From NCBI GenBank assembly GCA_902494035.1, contig CABURV010000035.1:1-18578 (forward strand): a stretch of 18,578 bases of DNA, written 5' to 3'. A program made the translations under genes and the position numbers. Below, one piece after another: positions 1 to 7,462 of this stretch. Numbering within the stretch: position 1 is the stretch's first letter; each line of letters opens with the position of its first letter. Below the pieces are notes generated by a model that was not told where the DNA came from, did not search any database, and worked only from the letters and a program-made list of their open reading frames with translations. Source of the DNA: an uncultured Collinsella sp. (GTDB lineage Bacteria > Actinomycetota > Coriobacteriia > Coriobacteriales > Coriobacteriaceae).

Positions 1-288
1 CGTGTCGTCAATCTTGCCCTGGACATTCTCGATGTCGTTGAGGGTCTGGGCATTCTTGTTGGCCAGCGCCGCATACTCATTTGCGATGCTGTCGAGCTGG
101 GCCTGGACCTCGTCGAGCTGGGCCTGGGCGGCATTCAGTTTGTCAGTGGTTTCTTGGCTGGCCTCAGCCGCATGGGCGCGAGCGGGCAGACCAAAAAGAA
201 CGGCTGCAGAAGCTGCGCCGAACAGAGCCTTGAGGGCAGTACGACGCGAGAGCTCCTGGGAAAGGATGGAATCGCTGTTTGGTGACAT
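1..288 (-). CDS. Secreted coiled-coil protein, N-terminal fragment (cut by window edge)
   Basis: The reading frame starts at the ATG at 288-286, preceded by GGAG with a 5-base spacer, and is open to the window edge, giving the first 96 residues. Residues 1-35 look like a signal peptide: a polar start, a twin-arginine stretch SRRTALK (about 14-20), a hydrophobic Ala/Leu run and a likely cleavage site after AHA. From about residue 40 the sequence is heptad-like and rich in Gln, Leu, Asp and Ala (repeated AQLDEVQAQLD), which predicts a coiled coil. Actinobacterial and firmicute cell-wall hydrolases of the PcsB/NlpC-P60 type have this layout, with the catalytic domain at the C-terminus, but that part is outside the window. 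I therefore infer an exported cell-envelope protein and assign no enzyme activity. The Tat route is possible but not certain. Confidence 0.75.
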   Translation of the reverse strand, partial: MSPNSDSILSQELSRRTALKALFGAASAAVLFGLPARAHAAEASQETTDKLNAAQAQLDEVQAQLDSIANEYAALANKNAQTLNDIENVQGKIDDT

Positions 289-309
289 ATGTACTCCGTT
301 ACATGTTTA

Positions 310-315
310 TTTATA
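310..315 (-). promoter_or_regulatory. Candidate -10 element for the left-edge secreted protein
   Basis: Read on the minus strand this is TATAAA, placed so that transcription would begin about 15 bases before the ATG at 288. It sits in an AT-rich stretch of otherwise GC-rich DNA. I see no convincing -35 box, so this is tentative. Confidence 0.3.
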
Positions 316-512
316 TGTCGCTCAACTCATACATATTAGCGTACATCCGGCGCATCCCAACGATTTCCACGAACGGCAGCAAACCGTATGGTCGGCGGCT
401 CGTATGCAAGTGCCAAAGTCGAGGTTATGCCCACGCGAGCATTTCTATGAGTACGTTAACATCAATCCTCTGGTTTTCCCGCTGTGCACGTTCTTGGCAC
501 CCCTACCTGCGC

Positions 513-518
513 TATACT
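513..518 (+). promoter_or_regulatory. Candidate -10 element of the galE promoter
   Basis: TATACT lies 37 bases before the galE ATG. A weak -35 (TTCTTG, 491-496) precedes it with a 16-base spacer. The -10 match is good and the -35 match is poor. Confidence 0.4.
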
Positions 519-555
519 CCCCTCAAGAAGTGTTCCTGATTCGATAGGAGACTAC

Positions 556-1617
556 ATGTCCAAAGCACTCGACCCCAAAGACACCTGCGTCCTCGTTACC
601 GGCGGTGCCGGCTTTATCGGCTCGCACACCGTCGTTCAGCTGCTCGAGGGTGGCTACCAGGTTGTCGTCGTCGATGACCTCTCCAACTCCAGCGCTGTCG
701 CCGTCGACCGCGTCAAGACCATCGTGGGCGACGAGGCCGCCAAGAACCTCACCTTCTACGAGGCCAACGTGCTCGACCGCGATGCGATGGACAAGATCTT
801 CGATGCCCACCAGATCGACCGTGTCATCCACTTCGCCGGCTTTAAGGCCGTTGGCGAGTCGGTGAGCAAGCCCGTCGAGTACTACCACAACAATATCGAG
901 AACACCCTGGTGCTCATTGACGTCATGCGCAACCATGGCTGCAAGTCCATCATCTTCTCGAGTTCCTCGACCGTCTACGGCGATCCGGACAATCCGCCCG
1001 TCACCGAGGAAGACCCCAAGAAGCCCGCGACCAACCCCTACGGTTGGACCAAGTGGATGATTGAGCAGATCCTCATGGACGTCCACACCGCCGACCCCGA
1101 GTGGGACGTCGTGCTGCTCCGTTATTTCAATCCCATCGGCGCCCATCCGTCGGGCCTGATCGGCGAGGATCCCAAGGGTATCCCCAACAACCTGGTGCCT
1201 TACGTCGCCCAGGTCGCCGTCGGTAAGCTCGAGGCCGTTCAGGTCTTTGGCAACGATTACCCCACCCCCGATGGCACCGGTGTTCGCGACTACATCCACG
1301 TGTGCGACCTGGCATCTGGTCACGTGGCCGCCCTCAACTGGATGAACGGCAAGACCGGCGTGGAGATCTTTAACCTGGGCACCGGCACCGGCACCTCGGT
1401 ACTCGAGGTCGTCGCCGCCTTCTCCAAGGCTTGTGGCAAGGAGCTGCCCTACGTGATCCGCGAGCGCCGCGCCGGCGACATCGCTGCCAACTGGTGCGAT
1501 GCCTCCAAGGCCGAGCGCATGATGGGCTGGAAGGCCCAGTACGACATCGCGGACATGTGCCGCGATAGCTGGAACTGGCAGAGCCACAACCCCAACGGCT
1601 TCGCCGACGCCGAGTAG
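556..1617 (+). CDS. galE: UDP-glucose 4-epimerase
   Basis: The 353-residue product is the usual length for bacterial GalE, the cytosolic Leloir-pathway enzyme that interconverts UDP-glucose and UDP-galactose using bound NAD. The Rossmann dinucleotide motif GGAGFIG is at residues 16-22. The SSSSTVYG stretch carrying the catalytic Ser is near 135-142, and the YGWTK (YxxxK) catalytic pair is at 162-166. The substrate-side region with NLVPYVAQVAVGK and GTGVRDYIHVCDLA is also recognisable. The start is the ATG at 556, because AGGAG at 545-549 is correctly spaced. An upstream in-frame ATG at 484 has no such site and would add 24 residues unlike GalE. The gene stands alone, divergent from the left-edge gene, with its own terminator. 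It supplies UDP-galactose or UDP-glucose and fits with the sugar genes downstream, although no operator of their type was seen in front of it. Confidence 0.96.
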   Translation: MSKALDPKDTCVLVTGGAGFIGSHTVVQLLEGGYQVVVVDDLSNSSAVAVDRVKTIVGDEAAKNLTFYEANVLDRDAMDKIFDAHQIDRVIHFAGFKAVGESVSKPVEYYHNNIENTLVLIDVMRNHGCKSIIFSSSSTVYGDPDNPPVTEEDPKKPATNPYGWTKWMIEQILMDVHTADPEWDVVLLRYFNPIGAHPSGLIGEDPKGIPNNLVPYVAQVAVGKLEAVQVFGNDYPTPDGTGVRDYIHVCDLASGHVAALNWMNGKTGVEIFNLGTGTGTSVLEVVAAFSKACGKELPYVIRERRAGDIAANWCDASKAERMMGWKAQYDIADMCRDSWNWQSHNPNGFADAE

Positions 1618-1639
1618 CAAAAACCTACATACCGCTCTT

Positions 1640-1673
1640 GCCCCGATCTCACGTTGTGAGGTCGGGGCTTTTT
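1640..1673 (+). terminator. Rho-independent terminator of galE
   Basis: A 13-pair stem (GCCCCGATCTCAC with GTGAGGTCGGGGC, one T-G pair) closes a 3-base loop and is followed by TTTTT. It lies 23 bases after the galE stop codon. Confidence 0.93.
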
Positions 1674-1729
1674 CATGGCATGTAACCATTCGCCGAAAAT
1701 CGACCAACTTTTTTATCTTGCCTGTACAT

Positions 1730-1737
1730 GTTTAAAC
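1730..1737. promoter_or_regulatory. Predicted GntR (HutC-type) operator upstream of malQ
   Basis: The exact palindrome GTTTAAAC matches the GTNTANAC form bound by HutC-subfamily GntR regulators. It lies between candidate -35 and -10 boxes (TACAAT at 1747-1752), where a bound repressor would block polymerase. The site is embedded in a direct repeat of ACATGTTT (1727-1734 and 1740-1747). Regulation by the GntR protein encoded at 10867-11586 is inferred from the shared motif. Confidence 0.6.
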
Positions 1738-1746
1738 AACATGTTT

Positions 1747-1752
1747 TACAAT
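1747..1752 (+). promoter_or_regulatory. Candidate -10 element of the malQ promoter
   Basis: TACAAT lies about 85 bases before the malQ start. With a 17-base spacer the -35 position reads GTACAT, a poor match, which would suit a regulated promoter. The operator palindrome falls inside the spacer. Confidence 0.45.
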
Positions 1753-1837
1753 AGGCGTATCGAATCAGAACATCGGAGGCGGACTGCACACCCATCGGCA
1801 GGCCGACCCCACAACAAGAAGGTTGGTGAGCGCATTC

Positions 1838-3343
1838 ATGGAGCGTGCAAGCGGCGTCCTCATGCCCGTCTCATCTCTGCCCGGACCATACGGAATCGGC
1901 GGCTTTGGCTGGAATGCCTACGACTTCGTCGATTTTCTCGCCTCGTGCAAACAACATTACTGGCAGATTCTGCCCCTTACGACGACCAGCTATGGCGATT
2001 CGCCCTATCAGTCGTTCTCGGCCCGCGCAGGCAACCCCAACTTTATCGACTTTGCCGAGCTTATCGAGGCAGGGTATCTGGAGCAGCGCGATATCGATGG
2101 CGTGTATCTGGGATCCGACCCCAGCAATGTCGACTACGGTGCTATCTTTGGCGGCCGCCGTCAGATTCTCGACCGCGCCGCTGAGCGCTTTGCTGCCGAC
2201 AAGCCGGCCGATTTCGATGACTTTATCCAGGCCAACGAGGACTGGCTCATCCCCTACTGTGAGTTCATGACCGTCAAAGAGGAGTGCGGTCTCAAGGCGT
2301 TTTGGGAGTGGCCCGCGGAGCTCCGCACCCGCGGCGAGGCTTCCGCCAAGGTCTGCGCCGACCATCCGGCGCGTATGCTCTACCACCAGATGACGCAGTA
2401 CTTCTTCGATCGCCAGTGGAGCCGCCTCAAGGCCTATGCCAACGAGCGCGACATTCTCATCATCGGCGACCTGCCCATCTACGTCTCGCGTGACTCCGTC
2501 GAGATGTGGGCGACGCCTGAGCTCTTTAAGATCGACGCCGCCGGCAATCCCGTGAGCGTCGCCGGCACGCCACCCGACCAGTTCTCGGCCACCGGCCAGT
2601 ACTGGGGCAACCCCATCTACGATTGGGACGCCATGGAGTCCGACGGCTTCTCCTGGTGGGAGGGCCGCATTCGCGCCGCCCTCGACATGTACGACGTCAT
2701 CCGCCTGGATCACTTCCGCGGCTTCGAGGCCTATTGGGAGGTGCCGTTCTCCTCGCCCGATTCGTCCTACGGTTCGTGGACGCAGGGTCCCGGCCTCAAG
2801 TTCTTCAAGACGCTCGAGGAAAAGCTCGGCACGCTGCCCATCATCGCCGAGGACCTGGGCTTCCTCACCCCCGGCGTCATCGACATGCGCGACAACTCGG
2901 GCTTCCCCGGCATGAAGATCCTGCAGTTTGCCTTTGAGGGCACCAACTCGTACTACCTGCCGCATAACTACATCGCCAACACCGTCGCCTATGTGGGCAC
3001 CCACGACAACGAGACGGCGCGCGGTTGGTTTGAGGGAACGGCCACCCCCCGTCAGCGCGAGCAGGCAGCCCTGTACACCCATCAGCAGGCCGGCGAACCC
3101 ATGGCAGATGCACTCAACCGCACCATCGCCGCCAGCGTGAGCGACACGTGCATCTACACCATGCAGGACCTGCTCAACTTGGGCAACGAGGCGCGCATCA
3201 ACACCCCTGCCACGCTGGGCGGCAACTGGACCTGGCGCATGCTCGACGGCGCCATCACCCGCGAGCTCGAGCACAAACTCACCGACTGGACCGAGACCTA
3301 CTTCCGCATCCCGTCGGAAGCCGAAATCGAGCTTCCTCAATAG
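1838..3343 (+). CDS. malQ: 4-alpha-glucanotransferase (amylomaltase, GH77)
   Basis: The 501-residue product matches the usual length of compact bacterial amylomaltases. These cytosolic enzymes transfer maltosyl and longer units between maltodextrins, releasing glucose and building chains long enough for a phosphorylase. The N-terminus (ERASGVLMPVSSLPGPYGIGGFG) is typical of the family. The GH77 catalytic residues are visible: Asp nucleophile in VIRLDHFRG (about D291), acid/base Glu in IIAEDLG (E338) and the third carboxylate in VGTHDNETA (D390). I chose the ATG at 1838 because GGTGAG lies 7 bases before it. In-frame TTG (1823) and GTG (1826) starts are possible and would add five or four residues. 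glgP follows on the same strand, and a predicted GntR operator precedes the gene, so it probably belongs to the maltodextrin regulon. Confidence 0.96.
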   Translation: MERASGVLMPVSSLPGPYGIGGFGWNAYDFVDFLASCKQHYWQILPLTTTSYGDSPYQSFSARAGNPNFIDFAELIEAGYLEQRDIDGVYLGSDPSNVDYGAIFGGRRQILDRAAERFAADKPADFDDFIQANEDWLIPYCEFMTVKEECGLKAFWEWPAELRTRGEASAKVCADHPARMLYHQMTQYFFDRQWSRLKAYANERDILIIGDLPIYVSRDSVEMWATPELFKIDAAGNPVSVAGTPPDQFSATGQYWGNPIYDWDAMESDGFSWWEGRIRAALDMYDVIRLDHFRGFEAYWEVPFSSPDSSYGSWTQGPGLKFFKTLEEKLGTLPIIAEDLGFLTPGVIDMRDNSGFPGMKILQFAFEGTNSYYLPHNYIANTVAYVGTHDNETARGWFEGTATPRQREQAALYTHQQAGEPMADALNRTIAASVSDTCIYTMQDLLNLGNEARINTPATLGGNWTWRMLDGAITRELEHKLTDWTETYFRIPSEAEIELPQ

Positions 3344-3391
3344 GAGCTACCGCGCCCAACCCCTCCCCACCGTGCGGACGCGAACGCTTTT

Positions 3392-3430
3392 CCCGCGCGA
3401 GGCCACCCCAATCCCCTCGCGCGGGCTTCT
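3392..3430 (+). terminator. Strong intergenic hairpin between malQ and glgP (terminator or attenuator)
   Basis: Perfect 11-pair arms CCCGCGCGAGG (3392-3402) and CCTCGCGCGGG (3415-3425) enclose a 12-base loop. The run after it is only CTTCT, so termination is likely partial. It may set the ratio of malQ to glgP message rather than end the unit. Confidence 0.55.
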
Positions 3431-3471
3431 TATGAATTGCAGACATGAAACAACCCATCACAGGAGAAAAC

Positions 3472-5739
3472 ATGCCCCAAATTAACCTCATGGAACTCGC
3501 CGAGCAGTCTTTTGGCACCTCGCTCGAGCAGCTCGACGACCGTCGCGTTTACAAGCTGCTGGTCAAACTCGTGCAGGAGCGCTCCGCCGCCCGCCCGCTC
3601 AACAACGGCAAGAAAAAGCTCTATTACATTTCCGCCGAATTTTTGATCGGCAAGCTGCTCATCAACAACATGATCGACCTCGGCATCTACGACGAGGTTA
3701 AGGACCAGCTCACCGCCGCAGGTCACGACCTCAACAAGATCGAGGAGTTCGAGGTCGAGCCGTCACTCGGCAACGGCGGCCTGGGCCGCTTGGCCGCATG
3801 CTTCCTGGATTCCATCGCCACGCTGGGCTTGACCGGCGATGGCGTGGGCCTCAACTATCACTACGGTCTGTTCCGTCAGCGCTTTGTCGACAACCAGCAG
3901 AAGGCCGTCCCCGACGAGTGGCTCGGTGAGCAGGACATCCTGGTCGACGATGACCGCTCCTACACCGTCGAGTTCGGCGATTTTGCCGTTACCTCCAAGC
4001 TCGTCAACATCGATGTGCCCGGTTACGGCCAGCCCACCAAGAACCGCCTGCGCCTGTTCGACCTGGCAAGCGTCGACGACGGCCTGGTCCCCGGCAGCTC
4101 CATCGACTTCGACAAGACCGAGATCGCCAAGAACCTCACCTTGTTCCTCTACCCCGACGATTCCGACGAGCAGGGCCGCCTACTTCGCATCTATCAGGAG
4201 TACTTCATGGTGAGCAACGCCGCCCAGCTCCTGATCGACGAGGCCGTCGAGCGCGGCAGCAACCTGCACGATCTGGCCGACTACGCCGTGGTCCAAATTA
4301 ACGACACGCACCCCACCATGGTCATCCCCGAGCTCATTCGCTTGCTCACCACCGAGCATGACATCGAGTTTGACGAGGCCGTGACCATCGTACGCTCCAT
4401 GGTCGCCTACACTAACCACACGATTCTTGCCGAGGCGCTCGAGAAGTGGCCGCTCGCCAGCCTGAAGAAGGTCTCCCCTGCCATCGCCGACATTATCGTC
4501 AAGCTCGATGAGATCGCAAAGGCCGAGCACGACGACCCGCGCGTTGCCATCATCGACGAATACGACACCGTCCACATGGCCCACATGGACATCCACTTTG
4601 GCTTCTCCATCAACGGCGTCGCCGCACTCCACACCAAAATCCTGGAGGACACCGAGCTTCATCCGTTCTACGAAATCTATCCCGAGAAGTTCTCCAACAA
4701 GACCAACGGCATCACCTTCCGCCGCTGGATCCATGGGGCCAACCCCGCGCTCGCCAGCCTGCTCGACGATGTGATCGGCACCGACTGGCGCAGCACCGGC
4801 GATCTGAGCAAACTCGCCAAGTTCGCCGACGACAAGGACGTTCTTGAGCGCCTGGCCGCCACCAAGGTCGAAGCCAAGGCCATCATGCGCCAGTTCATGG
4901 CGCTCGAGCAGGGCGTGACCATTCCCTCCAACGCCATCATCGACGTCCAGGTCAAGCGCATCCACGAGTACAAGCGTCAGCAGATGCTCGCGCTCTACAT
5001 CATCTGGAAGTATCTCGACATCAAGAACGGCAATAAGCCTAAGCACCCCGTCACCATCATCTTTGGCGGCAAGGCGGCGCCTGCCTACACTATCGCGCAG
5101 GACATCATCCATCTGATCCTGACGCTGTCGCAGTGGATTGCAAACGACCCCGACGTGGCTCCCTACCTGCAGGTTGTCATGATCGAGAACTACAACGTCA
5201 CCGCCGCCGAGCGCGTGATCCCCGCCGCTGACATCTCCGAGCAGATCAGCCTGGCCTCCAAGGAGGCGAGCGGCACCTCCAACATGAAGTTCATGCTCAA
5301 CGGCGCCCTGACCCTGTGCACGCTCGACGGTGCCAACGTGGAGATCGCCGAGCTCGTCGGCGACGAGAACATCTACACCTTTGGTGCCTCGTCCAAGCAG
5401 GTCGAGCAGCTCTACGCCGACGGCACCTACGATGCCGGCGCACTCTACCGCAAGCCCGGCATCAAACTGCTGGTGGACTTCATCACCAATCCCGCCTTTA
5501 TGGCGACCGGCAACGCCGAGCGCCTGCAGCGCCTGCACGACGACATTAAGGGCAAGGACTGGTTTATGGCCCTGCTCGACATTGAGGAGTACATCCAGAC
5601 CAAGGAGCGCGTGCTGGCCGATTACGAGGATCAGGACGCTTGGATGCGCAAGGCGCTCATCAATATCGCCAACGCCGGCACCTTCTCGTCCGACCGCACC
5701 ATCTCCCAATACAACGACGAGATCTGGCACCTGAGCTAG
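3472..5739 (+). CDS. glgP: Glycogen/maltodextrin phosphorylase (GT35)
   Basis: This cytosolic, PLP-dependent enzyme uses phosphate to release glucose-1-phosphate from the non-reducing ends of alpha-1,4-glucans. The 755-residue product is slightly shorter than the roughly 800 residues of many family members and has the compact N-terminus of bacterial forms. Clear family blocks are ISAEFLIGK (about 56-64), EPSLGNGGLGRLAACFLDS (about 95-113), the GLNYHYGLF region, the NDTHPTM stretch, and EASGTSNMKF with the PLP-binding lysine near K606, followed by LDGANVEI. The ATG at 3472 has AGGAG five bases upstream. An in-frame ATG at 3445 lacks a comparable site and would add nine residues. It follows malQ by 128 bases. 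MalQ lengthens short dextrins and GlgP phosphorolyses them, a standard pairing. The sequence alone does not show whether glycogen or maltodextrin is preferred. Confidence 0.96.
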   Translation: MPQINLMELAEQSFGTSLEQLDDRRVYKLLVKLVQERSAARPLNNGKKKLYYISAEFLIGKLLINNMIDLGIYDEVKDQLTAAGHDLNKIEEFEVEPSLGNGGLGRLAACFLDSIATLGLTGDGVGLNYHYGLFRQRFVDNQQKAVPDEWLGEQDILVDDDRSYTVEFGDFAVTSKLVNIDVPGYGQPTKNRLRLFDLASVDDGLVPGSSIDFDKTEIAKNLTLFLYPDDSDEQGRLLRIYQEYFMVSNAAQLLIDEAVERGSNLHDLADYAVVQINDTHPTMVIPELIRLLTTEHDIEFDEAVTIVRSMVAYTNHTILAEALEKWPLASLKKVSPAIADIIVKLDEIAKAEHDDPRVAIIDEYDTVHMAHMDIHFGFSINGVAALHTKILEDTELHPFYEIYPEKFSNKTNGITFRRWIHGANPALASLLDDVIGTDWRSTGDLSKLAKFADDKDVLERLAATKVEAKAIMRQFMALEQGVTIPSNAIIDVQVKRIHEYKRQQMLALYIIWKYLDIKNGNKPKHPVTIIFGGKAAPAYTIAQDIIHLILTLSQWIANDPDVAPYLQVVMIENYNVTAAERVIPAADISEQISLASKEASGTSNMKFMLNGALTLCTLDGANVEIAELVGDENIYTFGASSKQVEQLYADGTYDAGALYRKPGIKLLVDFITNPAFMATGNAERLQRLHDDIKGKDWFMALLDIEEYIQTKERVLADYEDQDAWMRKALINIANAGTFSSDRTISQYNDEIWHLS

Positions 5740-5767
5740 CTCATTCCCCTTACCCATCCTCTTGAGA

Positions 5768-5799
5768 AACGGAGTCGTGGCAACACGGCTCCGTTTTTT
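5768..5799 (+). terminator. Rho-independent terminator of glgP
   Basis: ACGGAGTCGTG (5769-5779) pairs with CACGGCTCCGT (5784-5794), with one T-G pair, around a GCAA tetraloop. A run of six T follows. It lies about 30 bases after the glgP stop codon. Confidence 0.95.
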
Positions 5800-5839
5800 G
5801 TGCCCGCACGTTACCCTGTGATCCGACTCGGCCAAACAA

Positions 5840-6056
5840 TCTCGATCCGTAGCAATTACTCAACCAAAACGGTCCCAGCCGTTACAGATTGAGACATATC
5901 GGCCCCTCCCCTTGGGTTTATCTCAATCTGTAACATCTAGCAGGTGTAATTCGCCTTTGGTGTTACAGATTTAGATGAAATGGTTAGCTCAGCGGAACCG
6001 TCTCGATCTGTAACATCTAACGTCCGAAATCGGCCCTACCCGTTACAGATCGAGAC
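5840..6056. repeat. Array of six alternating inverted 14-15 bp repeats (about 80 bp tandem units)
   Basis: The core GTTACAGATYGAGAC occurs as minus at 5840-5854 (degenerate), plus at 5881-5895, minus at 5921-5934, plus at 5962-5975 (TT for YG), minus at 6000-6014 and plus at 6042-6056. Starts are 38-42 bases apart and orientation alternates strictly, so the region reads as about two and three-quarter tandem units of 80-81 bases. Minus copies are followed by ATCTAG or ATCTAA. The spacers show partial similarity (CGGYCC-type segments). Adjacent copies can pair as hairpins; the stem between 5881-5894 and 5921-5934 is perfect over 14 pairs. The array lies between the glgP terminator and the ABC operon terminator, with no gene inside. 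It resembles REP/REPIN-type palindromic elements in form; any link to a transposase is untested. Confidence 0.85.
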
Positions 6057-6082
6057 AAACGACCGGTCAGACAGCCCCAACA

Positions 6083-6127
6083 CAAAGAAAGGCTCCCCTC
6101 TCGCCCAGTGGACGGGAGGGGAGCCTT
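6083..6127 (-). terminator. Rho-independent terminator of the sugar ABC transporter operon
   Basis: AAGGCTCCCCTC (6089-6100) pairs with GAGGGGAGCCTT (6116-6127). Read on the minus strand the hairpin is followed by TTCTTTGTG, a usable T-rich tail, while the plus side has none. It lies about 70 bases beyond the stop of the ATPase gene. Confidence 0.85.
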
Positions 6128-6195
6128 ATATGTGACCGCGGCAAAAGGATGGCAATACCGCAGTCGCCCAAAGGGAGGGCCTGGATGCACCGGGC

Positions 6196-7395
6196 CTAGA
6201 TAAGGTTCTTGCCAGACACCTTATCGAAGAGATGGGTCGCGTTCTTCTCGAACTTGAACCAGATGGTGTCGCCAGCCTTGAGCGCGCCCTTGGCCTCGAG
6301 GTCGACGACGGGGATAATCAGGACAAACTGGCCGTCGGGGGCGGTCACGTGGACGTGCTCGGTCGAACCCATGAGCTCGGTCACCTCGACGGTACCCTGG
6401 AGCGCACCCTCCTCGCCCTTGTCGGCAAGCAGGATCTGCTCGGGGCGCACGCCGGCCGTGATCTCCTTCACGTCGCCGCCGTCCCAGTTAAGAGCGAGTT
6501 GAGCGCAGGTCTCGGGGGCGAGAGCAACGTTCATGTCCTCGGTCTTGACGGTAAAGCCGTTGCCCGAGCGCACCAGCTGGGCATCGAAGAAGTTCATCTG
6601 CGGCACGCCGATGAAGCCGGCGACGAAGATGTTCGCGGGATGGTTGAAGACCTCCTGCGGCGTGGCGATCTGCTGGACGACGCCGTCCTTCATGACCACG
6701 ATGCGGTCGCCAAGGGTCATGGCCTCGGTCTGGTCGTGAGTGACGTAGATGAACGTGCCCTTGATCTCGTGGCGCAGCTTGATGAGCTCGGCACGCATCT
6801 GGTTACGAAGCTTGGCGTCCAGGTTGGACAGCGGCTCGTCCATCAGGAAGACCTTGGGGTCACGCACGATGGCGCGGCCGATAGCGACACGCTGACGCTG
6901 GCCGCCCGAAAGCGCCTTGGGCTTACGGTCGAGGTACTCGGTAATACCCAGGATCTCGGCAGCGGAGCGAACCTTACGGTCGATCTCGTCCTTGGAGACC
7001 TTCTTGAGCTCAAGCGTAAACGCCATGTTCTCGTACACCGTCATGTTGGGGTACAGAGCGTAGCTCTGGAACACCATGGCGATGTCGCGGTCCTTGGGCG
7101 CCACGTCGTTGACCCGCTTGCCGTCGATGAGCACGTCGCCCGAGGTAATGTCCTCCAGGCCGGCGACCATGCGCATCGTCGTGGACTTACCGCAGCCAGA
7201 CGGGCCAACGAGGACGACGAACTCCTGGTCGTGAACGGTGAGGTTAAAGTCCTCAACAGCGAGCACGCCATCCTCGGTAACCTTGAGGTTGTGCTTCTTC
7301 TCCTCGGTCTTCTTCTTTTTGCCAAAGAAGCCCTTCTTTTTGGACTCGGTGTTGGGATACACCTTCTGAACATGTTTGAGAACGATCTCGGCCAT
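6196..7395 (-). CDS. Sugar ABC transporter ATPase, MsmX/UgpC/MalK type
   Basis: The 399-residue protein is the cytosolic energy subunit of a CUT1 carbohydrate importer. Walker A GPSGCGKST is at residues 64-72, the Q-loop glutamine is near 110, the signature LSGGQRQR is at 162-169, Walker B FLMDEP is at 183-188, the D-loop SNLD is at 190-193 and the switch histidine is at 220. The C-terminal third is the TOBE/OB region of MalK-like proteins, rich in short beta segments (GVRPEQI, VTELMGSTEHVHV). The start is the ATG at 7395, with AAAGG seven bases upstream; earlier in-frame codons lack support. Unusual is a lysine-rich insert at residues 19-35 between the first strand and the aromatic A-loop region. 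It is the last gene of the operon, 67 bases after the second permease. Such ATPases can serve several importers, so the substrate cannot be read from it. Confidence 0.95.
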   Translation of the reverse strand: MAEIVLKHVQKVYPNTESKKKGFFGKKKKTEEKKHNLKVTEDGVLAVEDFNLTVHDQEFVVLVGPSGCGKSTTMRMVAGLEDITSGDVLIDGKRVNDVAPKDRDIAMVFQSYALYPNMTVYENMAFTLELKKVSKDEIDRKVRSAAEILGITEYLDRKPKALSGGQRQRVAIGRAIVRDPKVFLMDEPLSNLDAKLRNQMRAELIKLRHEIKGTFIYVTHDQTEAMTLGDRIVVMKDGVVQQIATPQEVFNHPANIFVAGFIGVPQMNFFDAQLVRSGNGFTVKTEDMNVALAPETCAQLALNWDGGDVKEITAGVRPEQILLADKGEEGALQGTVEVTELMGSTEHVHVTAPDGQFVLIIPVVDLEAKGALKAGDTIWFKFEKNATHLFDKVSGKNLI

Positions 7396-7462
7396 GTCTT
7401 TACCTTTCGATATGCGGCACCATGTTGAGGGCGCCGCAGAAACTTGCAAAACAGTTACGGCA

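Noticed and set aside
2..547. Plus-strand frame at the left edge
   Set aside because: It overlaps the better supported minus-strand signal-peptide protein and runs into the galE promoter region. Its Ser/Trp/Ala-rich sequence is an antisense artefact.
484..555. Upstream ATG extending GalE by 24 residues
   Set aside because: It has no ribosome site and would cover the likely promoter. The ATG at 556 has a well-placed AGGAG and gives a normal GalE N-terminus.
523..1707. Long open frame antisense to galE
   Set aside because: It is a shadow frame of a clear GalE gene, with composition typical of reversed GC-rich codons and no recognisable domain.
4180..5835. 551-residue open frame antisense to glgP (similar ones oppose malQ, the ATPase, the binding-protein gene and the PTS-HAD gene)
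   Set aside because: These arise from third-position GC bias of the real genes. They are repetitive in Gly, Val, Asp and His, lack ribosome sites and match no family.
5980..5997. tRNA D-arm-like string GGTTAGCTCAGCGG inside the repeat array
   Set aside because: No anticodon arm, T arm or acceptor stem can be formed around it. It is a chance match within a repeat spacer.
5840..6056. CRISPR array
   Set aside because: The repeats are only 14-15 bases, alternate in orientation and have related spacers. No cas gene is nearby, so this is not a CRISPR.
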